Source of the DNA: Pycnococcus provasolii
Taxonomy: Eukaryota; Chlorophyta; Pseudoscourfieldiophyceae; Pseudoscourfieldiales; Pycnococcaceae
Length of the DNA stretch: 64,000 nucleotides
NCBI GenBank assembly: GCA_938743325.2
Contig: OW568891.1
Coordinates: 248,001 to 312,000 of the forward strand
Reading direction: 5' to 3'
Translations under genes and position numbers: made by a program
Part shown: one piece after another, positions 53,972-63,381 of the stretch
Position numbering within the stretch: the stretch's first letter is position 1
Layout of the letters: every line of letters starts with the position of its first letter
The notes under the pieces: generated by a model
The model's database searches: none
What the model saw: the letters and a program-made list of their open reading frames with translations, nothing else
What the model was told of the DNA's origin: nothing

Positions 53972-55825
53972 CTACCTCCAGACGGCGACGACGCCACTCT
54001 TGTCCGCGGTAGCGAGCGCGCCACTAGTACCATCGAAGCCAACGGAAAGTATGCCAGAATCGCCGTGCGCATCTTTGCCAAACGCGATTGGTTTGGTGGA
54101 AGTTGTGGACAGATCGAAGATGGAAACGGTGCCATCCACGCCGCCAACTGCCACCGCGACGGCGTTGATGCTGATGGCACGTGGTCCGCACAGAGGCGCA
54201 GGTTTGACTCGCCCCACCTCGCGTCGGATAGCCATGGCACGCAGGTCCACGAGGCTCACCGCACCCATCTTTCCAAGGAAGGCGGCGGCAGCGTCACCGG
54301 AGCTTAGTGGCACGGCGTCGGCAGCCACGATTGGTCCGTCCTGGGAGACACCCTCGATCGTGCCCACACACGCATCCGACCGACTGTCCCACAGTCTCAC
54401 GCACCCGTCGAAGTGTCCTGTGGCGACCAGGCTGTCTGCAACCGCCAAGCAGCCAGCACGTGATGCACACAGCCAGCTTCGCACGCAGTGACCTCTGTCG
54501 AGACTCCACAGCTTGAGGGCACGGTCGGCGCCGCAGCTCACCGCGAGCGGGTTGGTGTCGCTGGTGCCCAAAAAGGATGCAGCGAGCACCTTGCCCGTGT
54601 GTCCCGTGAGTGCGTGTCTCTCGACACCACCTCGTCCCAGGTCCACGACACGGCAGCTTCCATCTGCGAGAGATATGAGCGCGTACATGCCGCTGGGTGA
54701 CACACTCACGTCAAGCACGGACGAGGTTGTGCGTCCCGACGACGTCGAGGCGGAGCGCAGCATCGCGACTGGCGTGGCGTTTGAGGTGGGCGACGCCGCC
54801 GCCGACGACGACGCGGTGACGTCCCACACGGCGCATGCGCCATCTTCGCCGCACGTGAGCAGAGGCCACTGCGCCATGGCTGCGAGTCCTTCCTTGGTTC
54901 GTCCCGTCGACGACGACGACGACGACGACGTCGTCGTTTTCTCGCCACGCCTTGCCCAGAAGTCGAGCGACATGCACGCGGCGCTGTGTCCCTTTATTTT
55001 CCACACGAGTCGGCCTGTGGGTATCCCACCTCCCACGGCGTCTGCGTTGGGCGATTCCCGTCCACGCGCGTACAGCGCCGCCGCCGCGGGGTTGGCAAGT
55101 GCGTGCGCAGCCGCCGCCTTATCGTTTTGCGCCCTTCTCATGGCGACGAGAGCCTCGTCGTGCGCGGAGACGGCTTCGTTCATCGCCGCCGCCTGCTGCG
55201 CCTTGAGTTCGAGGAACCGCGCGACGAGTTCGTCGTTTTCGCGCTGGAGGTCGCTAAGTTTCCCGACGGCGTCGTCGCGTTCCGTGAGTCTCGCGTCGAG
55301 TTCCGCGGATAAGTTGGCAGACTTTTGTCTTTCTTCGTCTACTATTTGTTGCAGAGCTTTGCGTTCGTCGTCAAGTTGTTGTGTCGTTTGTTTGGAGGCG
55401 TGCAGTTCCGCCTCTAAAAACGAGAGCTGTTCCTTGCACTTTTGTAGAGTTTCCAGGGCATCCGCACGCGACTTTTGCGCATCTGCTAACTGAGAGAGGA
55501 CTTCCTGATGTTGATGCGAAGAAGAAGAAGAAGATGATGACGATGGCGATGAAGACTTTAAGGACCTAATGAGCAAACGCGCGGAGTGAAGTTGCATCAA
55601 AACAGATGTGAGGTGACACCTCTGAGGGTCATCGCGAGAAGTAAGAGCTGACATGAGAGAACTTGACAAGGAGGATGAGAAGAACGATGAACACGACGAA
55701 GGGGAAGCTGAAGGTGAAGAAGACACACCACCAGGGACTGAAGAAGACACACCTGCTGAAGAGACACCACCACCACCTGGAGGCAAAGCGGCAGAGGCAG
55801 ACACGGAGACAGCGGAGACGGACAT
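53972..55825 (-). CDS. ATG16: Autophagy protein ATG16 (coiled coil plus WD40)
   Basis: 617 residues from the ATG at 55825; the frame is open upstream without conserved sequence. Residues 1-105 are Ser-rich. Residues ~105-235 form a long coiled coil, ending in LQRENDELVARFLELKAQQAAAMNEA (~195-218), the block shared with ATG16/ATG16L (EN-LV-RW-E-K---A--MN). From ~274 (GRLVWKIKGHSAACMSLDF) to the end are seven WD40 blades (LLTCGEDGACAVWDV; GHTGKVLAASFLG; DRALKLWSLDRGHCVRSW; FDGCVRLWDSRSDACVGTI; SGALATADKSGVVAVWR). ATG16 with ATG12-ATG5 forms the E3-like complex that lipidates ATG8 on the phagophore. The C-terminal WD40 layout is that of plants and animals, not yeast. Confidence 0.88.
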   Translation of the reverse strand: MSVSAVSVSASAALPPGGGGVSSAGVSSSVPGGVSSSPSASPSSCSSFFSSSLSSSLMSALTSRDDPQRCHLTSVLMQLHSARLLIRSLKSSSPSSSSSSSSSHQHQEVLSQLADAQKSRADALETLQKCKEQLSFLEAELHASKQTTQQLDDERKALQQIVDEERQKSANLSAELDARLTERDDAVGKLSDLQRENDELVARFLELKAQQAAAMNEAVSAHDEALVAMRRAQNDKAAAAHALANPAAAALYARGRESPNADAVGGGIPTGRLVWKIKGHSAACMSLDFWARRGEKTTTSSSSSSSTGRTKEGLAAMAQWPLLTCGEDGACAVWDVTASSSAAASPTSNATPVAMLRSASTSSGRTTSSVLDVSVSPSGMYALISLADGSCRVVDLGRGGVERHALTGHTGKVLAASFLGTSDTNPLAVSCGADRALKLWSLDRGHCVRSWLCASRAGCLAVADSLVATGHFDGCVRLWDSRSDACVGTIEGVSQDGPIVAADAVPLSSGDAAAAFLGKMGAVSLVDLRAMAIRREVGRVKPAPLCGPRAISINAVAVAVGGVDGTVSIFDLSTTSTKPIAFGKDAHGDSGILSVGFDGTSGALATADKSGVVAVWR

Positions 55826-56198
55826 CGCACGCGCACTTTTTACAAATGGCGACGAGGAACTCCTCCGGGGGATTTCGAGGATGGTTTTCCGGGGATACAT
55901 CCTAGCCCGACTTTTTGAATACTGTTTGATTTTGGTTCCAGGGGGTTTCGTCGGGATCCTGCCTGGTCGCGCCATGTATGTATCCACCCCTCTAGTCTCT
56001 ACTCTTAGTACTCATAGTTAGTCCGCTGAGGCGCTGAATTTCGCGCTACGTGGAATGATTCATTCCGCCTGCGCCTTGGACTCGGGTTGGACAAGATCAG
56101 AGCGCGTGCACGTCCAAATAGTAGTCGGCAGCCTTACTACTGCTGCTGCAAAGAAGGACAAATCCTTCACGCACAAGAACGACAATTGCATGCAGTTC
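55826..56198. other. Flank left of the Copia element
   Basis: No recognised gene. 55826-56000 is the far 5' side of ATG16. From about 56010 to the element boundary one plus-strand frame stays open up to the retrotransposon target site; its identity is unknown. Confidence 0.4.
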
Positions 56199-56203
56199 AT
56201 ATT

Positions 56204-56418
56204 GTGGCAGGTGGCGCCTTGAGTTGCCGCGGTACGCTCTGCCGCGCGTACACTTACGAAGGAGTACTTAAGGTAAACCGGAAAAAGGTGAGAGTTACAC
56301 GTAAAGGGAAACAAAGACAACCGTTCCTAAGGCGGCTATCCCCGGGGACTTCCCCGGGGGTCTTAGGGGTCAAGAGCCTCGTTCGGCGTTAACCACCTGA
56401 ATTAGGGGTTAAGCCACA
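56204..56418 (-). repeat. 3' LTR of the Copia element
   Basis: About 215 bp, TGTGG...CCACA, nearly identical to 61511-61726. Contains a CCCCGGGGACTTCCCCGGGG hairpin. Confidence 0.93.
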
Positions 56419-56641
56419 CACCACCCACGCCGAACAGGCGAAGGTGCTGCACGTGTAAGGTAAAACTGAAGGTAAAAGAAAAACCACAAAAGGTGGAAAA
56501 GAAACCGAAAACGAAAATGAAAACGATGAGGACACTGTCCGGCCAATGCCATGCATGGACCCAAAATTGCCACGAAGGCGTATAAACAAAAAGAAAAGAA
56601 AAGAAAAGATGAGAGAGCGTCAGGGTGATCAGTCCTGCGCA

Positions 56642-59600
56642 TTAGAATGCATCGCCATCGGCGTGTGCTGTGGTCTGCTTCATGCGTTTGGCTGACGGCT
56701 CATCGGCCGATGCCTGCGCTGAAGTCCTAATGAAATTTAGTACGCGGTAACCCCACGACTTAAGTACCTGCATGAGGTGTTGAATTCGTTGAAAAGACAA
56801 AGGTTTTGTGAGTGCATCAGATGGGTTATCGTCACCTGGAGTATGAAGGAGCTTGAAAACTCCAGCACGAGCGTGCTCGCGCGTAAAGAACAATCGCGTC
56901 CTGATATGCTTCATGGACGTGTTGTGAATCGGATTGGTCAAGATATTTCTGCACGTAGTTGAGTCGCTGAAGAGGAAAGTTTGCACGCTTAGTTGAAAAG
57001 CATGAAGAAACAACTGCTTCCAATAGAGAAGATGAGTGACTGCGGTCGCTCCGGCGACGGTCTCGGCCTCTCCACTGCTCAGAGTAGTATACGGCTGATG
57101 CTTGCAGTACCAATCCAAAAGACAATTGCCACATGTAACATACAATCCGGAAATACTTCGCCCAGTTATAGGACAGCTTGCGTGACTCGCATCAACCAGA
57201 ACTGATAGGGCCAGTGGCTGATCGATAGCCTTATACTCCAGACCTTCTTCACATGTGTTGACCAGGTAAGTAAGAATCCGAATCAACTGATTCCAATGCG
57301 TGGGATCAGGATTACTTAACGCCCGAGAAATAACAATCAGCGCAACGCTGATATCATGACGTGTGCATCTATTCACCCACAGAAGAGCTGAGAATAAAGA
57401 AAGGAAAGGCCTAGTCTTCATCTTGAGCTTTTCAGCCTCGGTCAGCTCAGACTTAACCTTAATGACGAAATGAGATGACATAGGAGTATTAATTTCCGGG
57501 TTCTGCTCCAAATTGTAGGTGCGAGCCAAATCCATTATGTATGCCTTTTGGTTTAGCAGAAATGATCCATCAGGTAGATAGTTAACCTTTATGTTGAACA
57601 TTCGGGTGAGCTGCTCCTGCTGCGAGCCGATATCGAATCGCTTGCAGAGTGCATCCATGAATCTGTCACGTTCTAAGTGATCGGAGTAGGCGATCTTTCC
57701 ATCGTCCGTATGCACAAACAATGCAATGATGGGAACTCCATTCTTGTGAAGGAACCAGAGACTGGTGTCGGCGGGTGACTGAGACATGCCATACCCTTCC
57801 AAGAAAGAGAAGAAGTCAACCATCCAGTTGTGCCCGCTCTGACGCAATCCGTAAAGAGACTTGACTAACAGCCATATCAATTCGTTTCCATTTTCATCGT
57901 AGCGCTCCAGACCATGTGGCGGCTTCATGTAAATCGTCTCAGTCAGGTAGCTATGAAGGTAAGCAGCGCGGACATCGAACTCGTCCATCTTCATTTCATA
58001 CGTTACCACGATAAACATAAACATCCGCATGGTAGATACCTTCGGAGTAGATGCGTATGTCTCAAAGAAATCCACGCCAAAGATCTGAGTAAAACCTTGA
58101 GCCACCAATCGAGCCTTAGCTTTGAGAAGAAGTCCAGTGATTGGGTCGAACTTGATCTCAAATATGACGCGACCTCTGATCGTATGTTGTCCAGCTGGAA
58201 GGTACACCCAGCGGTATACGCCGTTCCGTTCCATGTTACTGATCTCGGTGCCCATAGCCTCAAGGTACAGTGACTTGAGCGGACCAGGTTTCATAGCCAT
58301 GAGCTCGCGGCTATTCGTCGGAACAAATATATTCTTGCGATTCTCCGATGTGAGAATTGGATTCGTGTCTGCAGTCTGTGCCGTCATAAGTGCTGCGCTG
58401 CCCTTGACATCGAATTCATTTTTCTTCGCATCGTCGAATTCTCCATTCGAGAAAGCGATCTCGTAGACGTGCGTATTCGTATCGTATCCAACGATGAGTC
58501 CATCCCATCCGGGCCAGGCGTGCAGTTCAACCTTGCGGAACATGTTCTGCTCAGGCTTTGCGTGCTGCAGTACTTGATCCCATACCTCTGGATGATACTC
58601 GAGAAGTCCAATGAGATAAACGAAGGTGGTACCTTTGTTTGCGGTGTGTATCTCTGCAACTGAATTGATGAAATCGCCCTCTTGCCAGAGGAACACATCT
58701 TTGACTCTGATGTCCTCTAAACGAGTGTTCCTGCGGATGACGGCAGGAGTAAGTCCGTCATGTGAGGATCTGCAGAGTCGGTAAACCGCGACATCCCATC
58801 GCGTCTTGCCGCATGACTTGCCATTTGGGTGACGGTATACCTCTTCTCCTGCTGGAATGCTGAAGAGGTATTCCCAGCGGTCAACGGTGACGGACTCCCA
58901 GTCCGGTATCACAAGGGTAATGCTGAGTGTCTTGTTTGCGTCGAATACGGCCTCACAATCTCGGATGTGCAGCTGAAGTTCGGTGACACTCGGAAATGGT
59001 GGATTGGCAAATATGGAATCATAGTTTTTGAGCCGATCTATGGATTCTGCGAATGGTGTGTCAGGATTGGAGCCGCGTGCAAGGCGTTGGTTGGCTCCAT
59101 CCGTACGGTTGTAAGCTTCGTAGGTGTGGTCGCCAGTTATCCGCGTGATGCGCTTGTACACCCGGTCGTTGACCATCTGTTCGCTGTGACCGTGGATGCC
59201 CAAAGCGCCGAGGTCGGGTTCGCCACCACCCTCAATTGGCGATGCACCACCCTCAGTTGGCGGTGCTTGATTGAGCGCGTCATGGATGAACTTGTCGACC
59301 TCGTCCAAACCATCTCCTCCACCACCCTCGACAGGCGCAGCCGTGCCAGAAACGGTGTGGCTGTCGACGCCCGAGATGGTGTTGTCGGAACTCGTGGCGA
59401 GTTCGACGGAGAGAAGGCGATGTCCGCGGATGTATACTGTATCTGTTACGGGATCGTAGACGTATGCGCTGTGCGCGTCTTTGAAACCTAGATAGATGTA
59501 CTGCTTCCCATGCGGCTGCATTGCGTTGCGGAGCTGCTTGGGTATGTACACGTAGATGAGGCTGCCGATAATGCGGAGCGCAGAGAGATCGTCGGCAGAC

Positions 59601-60718
59601 CGAAAGAGTTCGATGGATGGAATTTTATCGGTAGCACCGTGCGTCATGTTGTTGTAGATGATCGCGACGGTCTTGAGGACGATGGGCCAGTATTTGCGCG
59701 GCACGTGCGGTGCTGCGAATAATATGGCCATGACATGCGTCCAGAGAGTATCAATGATTCGCTCGTGCCTGCCGCCCGCCTTCTTGTCGTACGGCGGCGT
59801 AGTGCTGGTATGAATGTTGTTGGCGAGAGCAGTTTTCTTCATTTCGCCTTCATTCAGGACTTTTTCGCTGTCAGCGCGCAATTCTTTGATTTCGATGCCC
59901 TTGCTGCGCATGAATGCGACGTACTGCAGAAGTGCGTTTGCAGAATCGCTCTTCTTCCGCAATGCGTACGGCACAGTATGACGGGTCTTGTCGTCCGTGA
60001 AGTGAATGAAGTACTTGTCGCCTCGATATGATGGTGTCGGAACATCGGTCTTGATGTCCGTGTGAACGAGTGCGCCGCCGACGCGGTCCGTTCGTTCTGA
60101 TTGACGATGTTTGGGGATGTCGTGTGCTTTCCCTTCAACGCAGCCTCGACAGAGGTGCGTGAGTTTCTTGGTGGCGGTGTCTGCTGATGTCTTATGTTCG
60201 CCGAATTTTGCTCCGGCCGCAATGCTAGCCTTGATTTTCGTTTCGTTGAAATGAGCGAGTCGCAGATGCAGCAGACGTAGTCCCTCTAGCGCATGGATAG
60301 CGTATGCAGCTGCTGGGGATTGATGGAATGTGGTGTCGATCGTCATGTCGAAGTCGAGTGGCGGTGCCACCTCGACGCAGAAGAAGTTGTCGACGATCTT
60401 GATGGGGTACGTGTTTCCTCTGTTGTCGTAGAGCTCGAGTCTGCTGAGCGAGACGTCCCAGCCGTTGGCCGCGAGCTGCACGAGCGACAGAAGATTTCGT
60501 GAGATGGTTGTGCAAGTTATCACCTGCTTGAGGTCGATTCGCGCTCGTAATCCTTCGAGCGAATTGAGCGCGATGCTGAGCCTCTGTATAATTCTGCCCC
60601 TGAAATTTCCCATGAGTGTTTCGATCTGGACGTCGCTGCCCGACGTGCCTCCAATAAAGTAGAGGACGTGATTCGTAGCGGCGCTGTCCAGTATTAGATA
60701 TCCGTCAGTGGACATCAT
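56642..60718 (-). CDS. Copia pol polyprotein
   Basis: 1358 residues. Domains in order: aspartic protease (LDSAATNHV near residue 10), GAG-pre-integrase zinc region (HLRLAHFNETK ... HLCRGCVEGKAHD), integrase core, a variable linker, reverse transcriptase (KARLVAQGFTQ ... DEFDVRAAYLHSYL ... KSLYGLRQSGHNW), and RNase H near the C-terminus (VLVDASHASCPITGRS; TTLSSGEAETVAG). The order integrase before reverse transcriptase defines Ty1/Copia. The frame is open throughout. Confidence 0.95.
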   Translation of the reverse strand: MMSTDGYLILDSAATNHVLYFIGGTSGSDVQIETLMGNFRGRIIQRLSIALNSLEGLRARIDLKQVITCTTISRNLLSLVQLAANGWDVSLSRLELYDNRGNTYPIKIVDNFFCVEVAPPLDFDMTIDTTFHQSPAAAYAIHALEGLRLLHLRLAHFNETKIKASIAAGAKFGEHKTSADTATKKLTHLCRGCVEGKAHDIPKHRQSERTDRVGGALVHTDIKTDVPTPSYRGDKYFIHFTDDKTRHTVPYALRKKSDSANALLQYVAFMRSKGIEIKELRADSEKVLNEGEMKKTALANNIHTSTTPPYDKKAGGRHERIIDTLWTHVMAILFAAPHVPRKYWPIVLKTVAIIYNNMTHGATDKIPSIELFRSADDLSALRIIGSLIYVYIPKQLRNAMQPHGKQYIYLGFKDAHSAYVYDPVTDTVYIRGHRLLSVELATSSDNTISGVDSHTVSGTAAPVEGGGGDGLDEVDKFIHDALNQAPPTEGGASPIEGGGEPDLGALGIHGHSEQMVNDRVYKRITRITGDHTYEAYNRTDGANQRLARGSNPDTPFAESIDRLKNYDSIFANPPFPSVTELQLHIRDCEAVFDANKTLSITLVIPDWESVTVDRWEYLFSIPAGEEVYRHPNGKSCGKTRWDVAVYRLCRSSHDGLTPAVIRRNTRLEDIRVKDVFLWQEGDFINSVAEIHTANKGTTFVYLIGLLEYHPEVWDQVLQHAKPEQNMFRKVELHAWPGWDGLIVGYDTNTHVYEIAFSNGEFDDAKKNEFDVKGSAALMTAQTADTNPILTSENRKNIFVPTNSRELMAMKPGPLKSLYLEAMGTEISNMERNGVYRWVYLPAGQHTIRGRVIFEIKFDPITGLLLKAKARLVAQGFTQIFGVDFFETYASTPKVSTMRMFMFIVVTYEMKMDEFDVRAAYLHSYLTETIYMKPPHGLERYDENGNELIWLLVKSLYGLRQSGHNWMVDFFSFLEGYGMSQSPADTSLWFLHKNGVPIIALFVHTDDGKIAYSDHLERDRFMDALCKRFDIGSQQEQLTRMFNIKVNYLPDGSFLLNQKAYIMDLARTYNLEQNPEINTPMSSHFVIKVKSELTEAEKLKMKTRPFLSLFSALLWVNRCTRHDISVALIVISRALSNPDPTHWNQLIRILTYLVNTCEEGLEYKAIDQPLALSVLVDASHASCPITGRSISGLYVTCGNCLLDWYCKHQPYTTLSSGEAETVAGATAVTHLLYWKQLFLHAFQLSVQTFLFSDSTTCRNILTNPIHNTSMKHIRTRLFFTREHARAGVFKLLHTPGDDNPSDALTKPLSFQRIQHLMQVLKSWGYRVLNFIRTSAQASADEPSAKRMKQTTAHADGDAF

Positions 60719-61326
60719 TTCTGATCCTCCAGTTTATCCGTTAGAAAAGCAACTTGCTTCTTCAGTATCGATGTCGGATTTCCGTCTTTCGGGGGATTTG
60801 GACACTTGTCCGGTGTGCCTGGGAAAAACTCGGTCAAAATACGCTCCAGCGACTGCAGGTTCGGAGCGGGATCTTGGTGCATAGTGGTTTCGATGTTCAG
60901 TAGCTCCGTCAGCGCTGATATGGTGTTCGCGAGGTTAGGAGCTCCGTGAAGTTTCCAAAGACGGTGAAGGAGTAGTATGCCGTTTTTCTTCTCGTTCTCG
61001 TACGCGTCGTTTGCAGCCTGAGACAGCGTTGCCTTCACTGCTGTATAGATATAACGTCGGTCGGGAACGGAGTAGTACTGCACCCACGTTTCTTCGTCGA
61101 TCTCTTCAAGGTTCTCAAGTTTGATGTCTCTCTCGATGTTGTAGAAGCCAACTTCCTCTAGCTGCTCCACAACCGCCTTGAACCAGCGACGGTACTGTTT
61201 CTGCTGCCCGTCGTATTTCTTTTTGTCCAAAGCGTTTAGTATGGCGTCCGTAGTGCTGTTGCGGGATTTCTCTCGCTTCAGGTGCGTCATACCGTCAGTA
61301 AGGCCCTCAGCGGCCATAGGGTCCAT
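60715..61326 (-). CDS. Copia gag-like protein
   Basis: About 203 residues from the ATG at 61326; the frame is open slightly upstream. Helix-rich, with the UBN2/gag-like pattern of Copia capsid proteins (YRRWFKAVVEQLEEVGFY; SQAANDAYENEKKNGILLLHRLWKLHG). Its stop overlaps the ATG of the pol frame, which suggests coupled translation of pol. Confidence 0.85.
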   Translation of the reverse strand: MDPMAAEGLTDGMTHLKREKSRNSTTDAILNALDKKKYDGQQKQYRRWFKAVVEQLEEVGFYNIERDIKLENLEEIDEETWVQYYSVPDRRYIYTAVKATLSQAANDAYENEKKNGILLLHRLWKLHGAPNLANTISALTELLNIETTMHQDPAPNLQSLERILTEFFPGTPDKCPNPPKDGNPTSILKKQVAFLTDKLEDQK

Positions 61327-61510
61327 GATTTGCAGCCGTGTGGTGTTGTCCAAAAGATTTCACTTCGAGATTTCCAAAGATGCTGTAGATCTAGAGATCT
61401 GTGTTTCGAGGATCAGGAGATTTACGTTTCGAGATTTTCGGTTCGTTGGTTCTCGGTAAAGAAAAAATAGTCCAAGTATAACCTTCGTGCGGTCCTTAGA
61501 CACAAGCTTG

Positions 61511-61726
61511 TGTGGCAGGTGGCGCCTTGAGTTGCCGCGGTACGCTCTGCCGCGCGTACACTTACGAAGGAGTACTTAAGGTAAACCGGAAAAAGGTGAG
61601 AGTTACACGTAAAGGGAAACAAAGACAACCGTTCCTAAGGCGGCTATCCCCGGGGACTTCCCCGGGGGTCTTAGGGGTCAAGAGCCTCGTTCGGCGTTAA
61701 CCACCTGAATTAGGGGTTAAGCCACA
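61511..61726 (-). repeat. 5' LTR of the Copia element
   Basis: About 216 bp, the promoter-side LTR for the minus-strand element. It ends next to the CATAT target duplication. Confidence 0.93.
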
Positions 61727-61828
61727 CATATGGGTGGAAGAGCTTCTTGGACTTCAAAAGAAGGAGGAACGAGAATTGGTGCGGCTAGTGCGAACGCTCG
61801 CATATGGGTGAAGCAGAGGCGGTATGAC

Positions 61829-62212
61829 TATAGTTGCCACATTACCTAGTCATACGATTTTCGGGGTGGTCATGACGCGTCATGTGACGGTCATGACCCC
61901 GACGTCATGACGTTACCTCGTCATGACCCCCTCCTCAGAAAAAAAAGGGTTAGGACTAACCCCGAATCCAAACCCCGAATCCGCCGCCGACCATTTTCAT
62001 GGTGTTAAGGTGATTTCTGCACATCCCCCGTTGTTTGGTCCCGTTATATGAACATTTAGGGTTACGGCTAGGGTTAGTAAAACACACTATTTTCCTTAAA
62101 ACCCTAAGTCACGGCGCGGGTCACAGGAATTCGGGGGGTGGTCATGACGCGTCATGACTTACCCCCGTTACCAGGTCACCGGTGACCCGGGTCATGACCC
62201 GTGGCAACTATA
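61829..62212. mobile_element. hAT-like MITE with 8-bp target duplication
   Basis: A 384-bp element with 12-bp terminal inverted repeats TATAGTTGCCAC/GTGGCAACTATA. It is flanked on both sides by GGTATGAC (61821-61828 and 62213-62220). An 8-bp duplication is the hAT hallmark. Subterminal regions carry many TCATGAC motifs and two copies of GTGGTCATGACGCGTCATG, itself containing a palindrome. No transposase frame, so non-autonomous. Confidence 0.87.
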
Positions 62213-62640
62213 GGTATGACTGTATGAGAAGATGACCGAAGATTGCCGTGCGCTCCATCAGGTTCCCGCCGGCCTCGGTCCATACTCCATACGTGATAAC
62301 CGTTCTCTTTTCGCTGCTCATGGCGAAGTGGCGTACGAAGGGCGAGCACACATGACAACACGGTGTTACCTCTTGGGTGTGAAGGACTGAAGGCGGTGAA
62401 CTCCTTACGATCTCCTTCATCTTTGCTCGGCTCGACATGCGCACGGTTCATCTCGACGACCAGAAGATACGTCCCGGGTATACCGCCGACATATGCGAGC
62501 GCATCAGCGTCTTCAGCGACCTCGTTCGCCGTCGTTACCGTCGCACGCGACATCATGCAGTAATTGTTTATGAGTTTATCGCGTATGTCGGTGCGGACTG
62601 TGGAGTCGAGGGAAAACCGTCAGCATTACGATAGGGTAGA
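62176..62640. other. Unassigned overlapping frames
   Basis: A 126-codon minus frame (62176-62556) and a plus frame (62437-62634) overlap, and neither shows a known domain. The minus frame runs across the MITE end and the target duplication, so its tail is not ancestral. I cannot tell whether either is, or was, a gene. Confidence 0.2.
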
Positions 62641-63381
62641 AGAGGAGCTCTCGTTAGGGTTACGACAAACCTCTCGTTAGGGTTAGGTGACGTCGACAAG
62701 CCTTCTGAGATCCTCTCTCTCTCTCTGAGTGAGCTTGCCCTGGCAGCCTGAGAGAACCTTCTGTCCGGCTCCGGCGGTATTCGTTCCTGAATCTCGGAAG
62801 AAGGTTTCCGAACCGAACCAAGAACCAAACAAGTGCTCTTTTCCATCTTTCCATCCTTTGGAAATCAGAAAAAGCGTTGCTGCAAATCATCAACGTACGG
62901 GTAACCAACCCCCCCATAATCTAAACGGCTAAAAGGGTAGAGCGAGCACGAGCACGAGGGAGAGGGGCACGAGGACCGGGCACGAGGCATTTCTAAATAA
63001 AAAAATCAACGCTCCCCAGGTCCAAAGCACATGGCGAAAGCGGGAAGTGGAAGATTTTCCCAACCACCGCGTGAATAATACTGTAATTGTCGCAGGACCG
63101 AATACCCTTATGGGAAATCTTCGTTCCAGCCCCCTGGGTCGACGCCGTTGGTCGGAGGGGGAAATCCCCCCACTGGAGGGGGGATTGAAACCTGTGGAAA
63201 ACGTTGCACACTCACCTCATCACCCCTCTGTCTCTGCCTTGGTGCCATCGTTTTTCTTAGAAAATCTTGGCCGTTTGTTTCAATCTTACAGCGCCGTGAG
63301 AGGTGTCATCTCTTCTCGTGCATTCTTTGTGTCGCTTTGTACCTTGGCTCTTGGCTCTTGGCTCTTGGCTCTGGGCTGACG

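Larger units (their letters stand above)
56199..61731 (-). mobile_element. Ty1/Copia LTR retrotransposon, apparently whole
   Basis: The element proper is 56204-61726, read on the minus strand, with LTRs at both ends that start TGTGG and end CCACA. It is flanked by the 5-bp target duplication CATAT (56199-56203 and 61727-61731). Between the LTRs lie a gag frame and a long pol frame in the Copia order protease, integrase, reverse transcriptase, RNase H. The two LTRs are almost identical, so insertion is recent. No breaks in the long frames are evident. Confidence 0.95.
61732..63381. other. Flank and spacer right of the Copia element
   Basis: Contains the hAT-like MITE (61829-62212), short overlapping frames on both strands at 62200-62640 that I cannot assign, a CTCTCT run (62713-62728), GGGTTAGG motifs (62650-62690) and a C/G-run hairpin near 63155-63183 (GGGGGAAATCCCCCC...GGAGGGGGGATT). 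62680-63381 is the likely promoter region of the J-domain gene. Confidence 0.45.
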
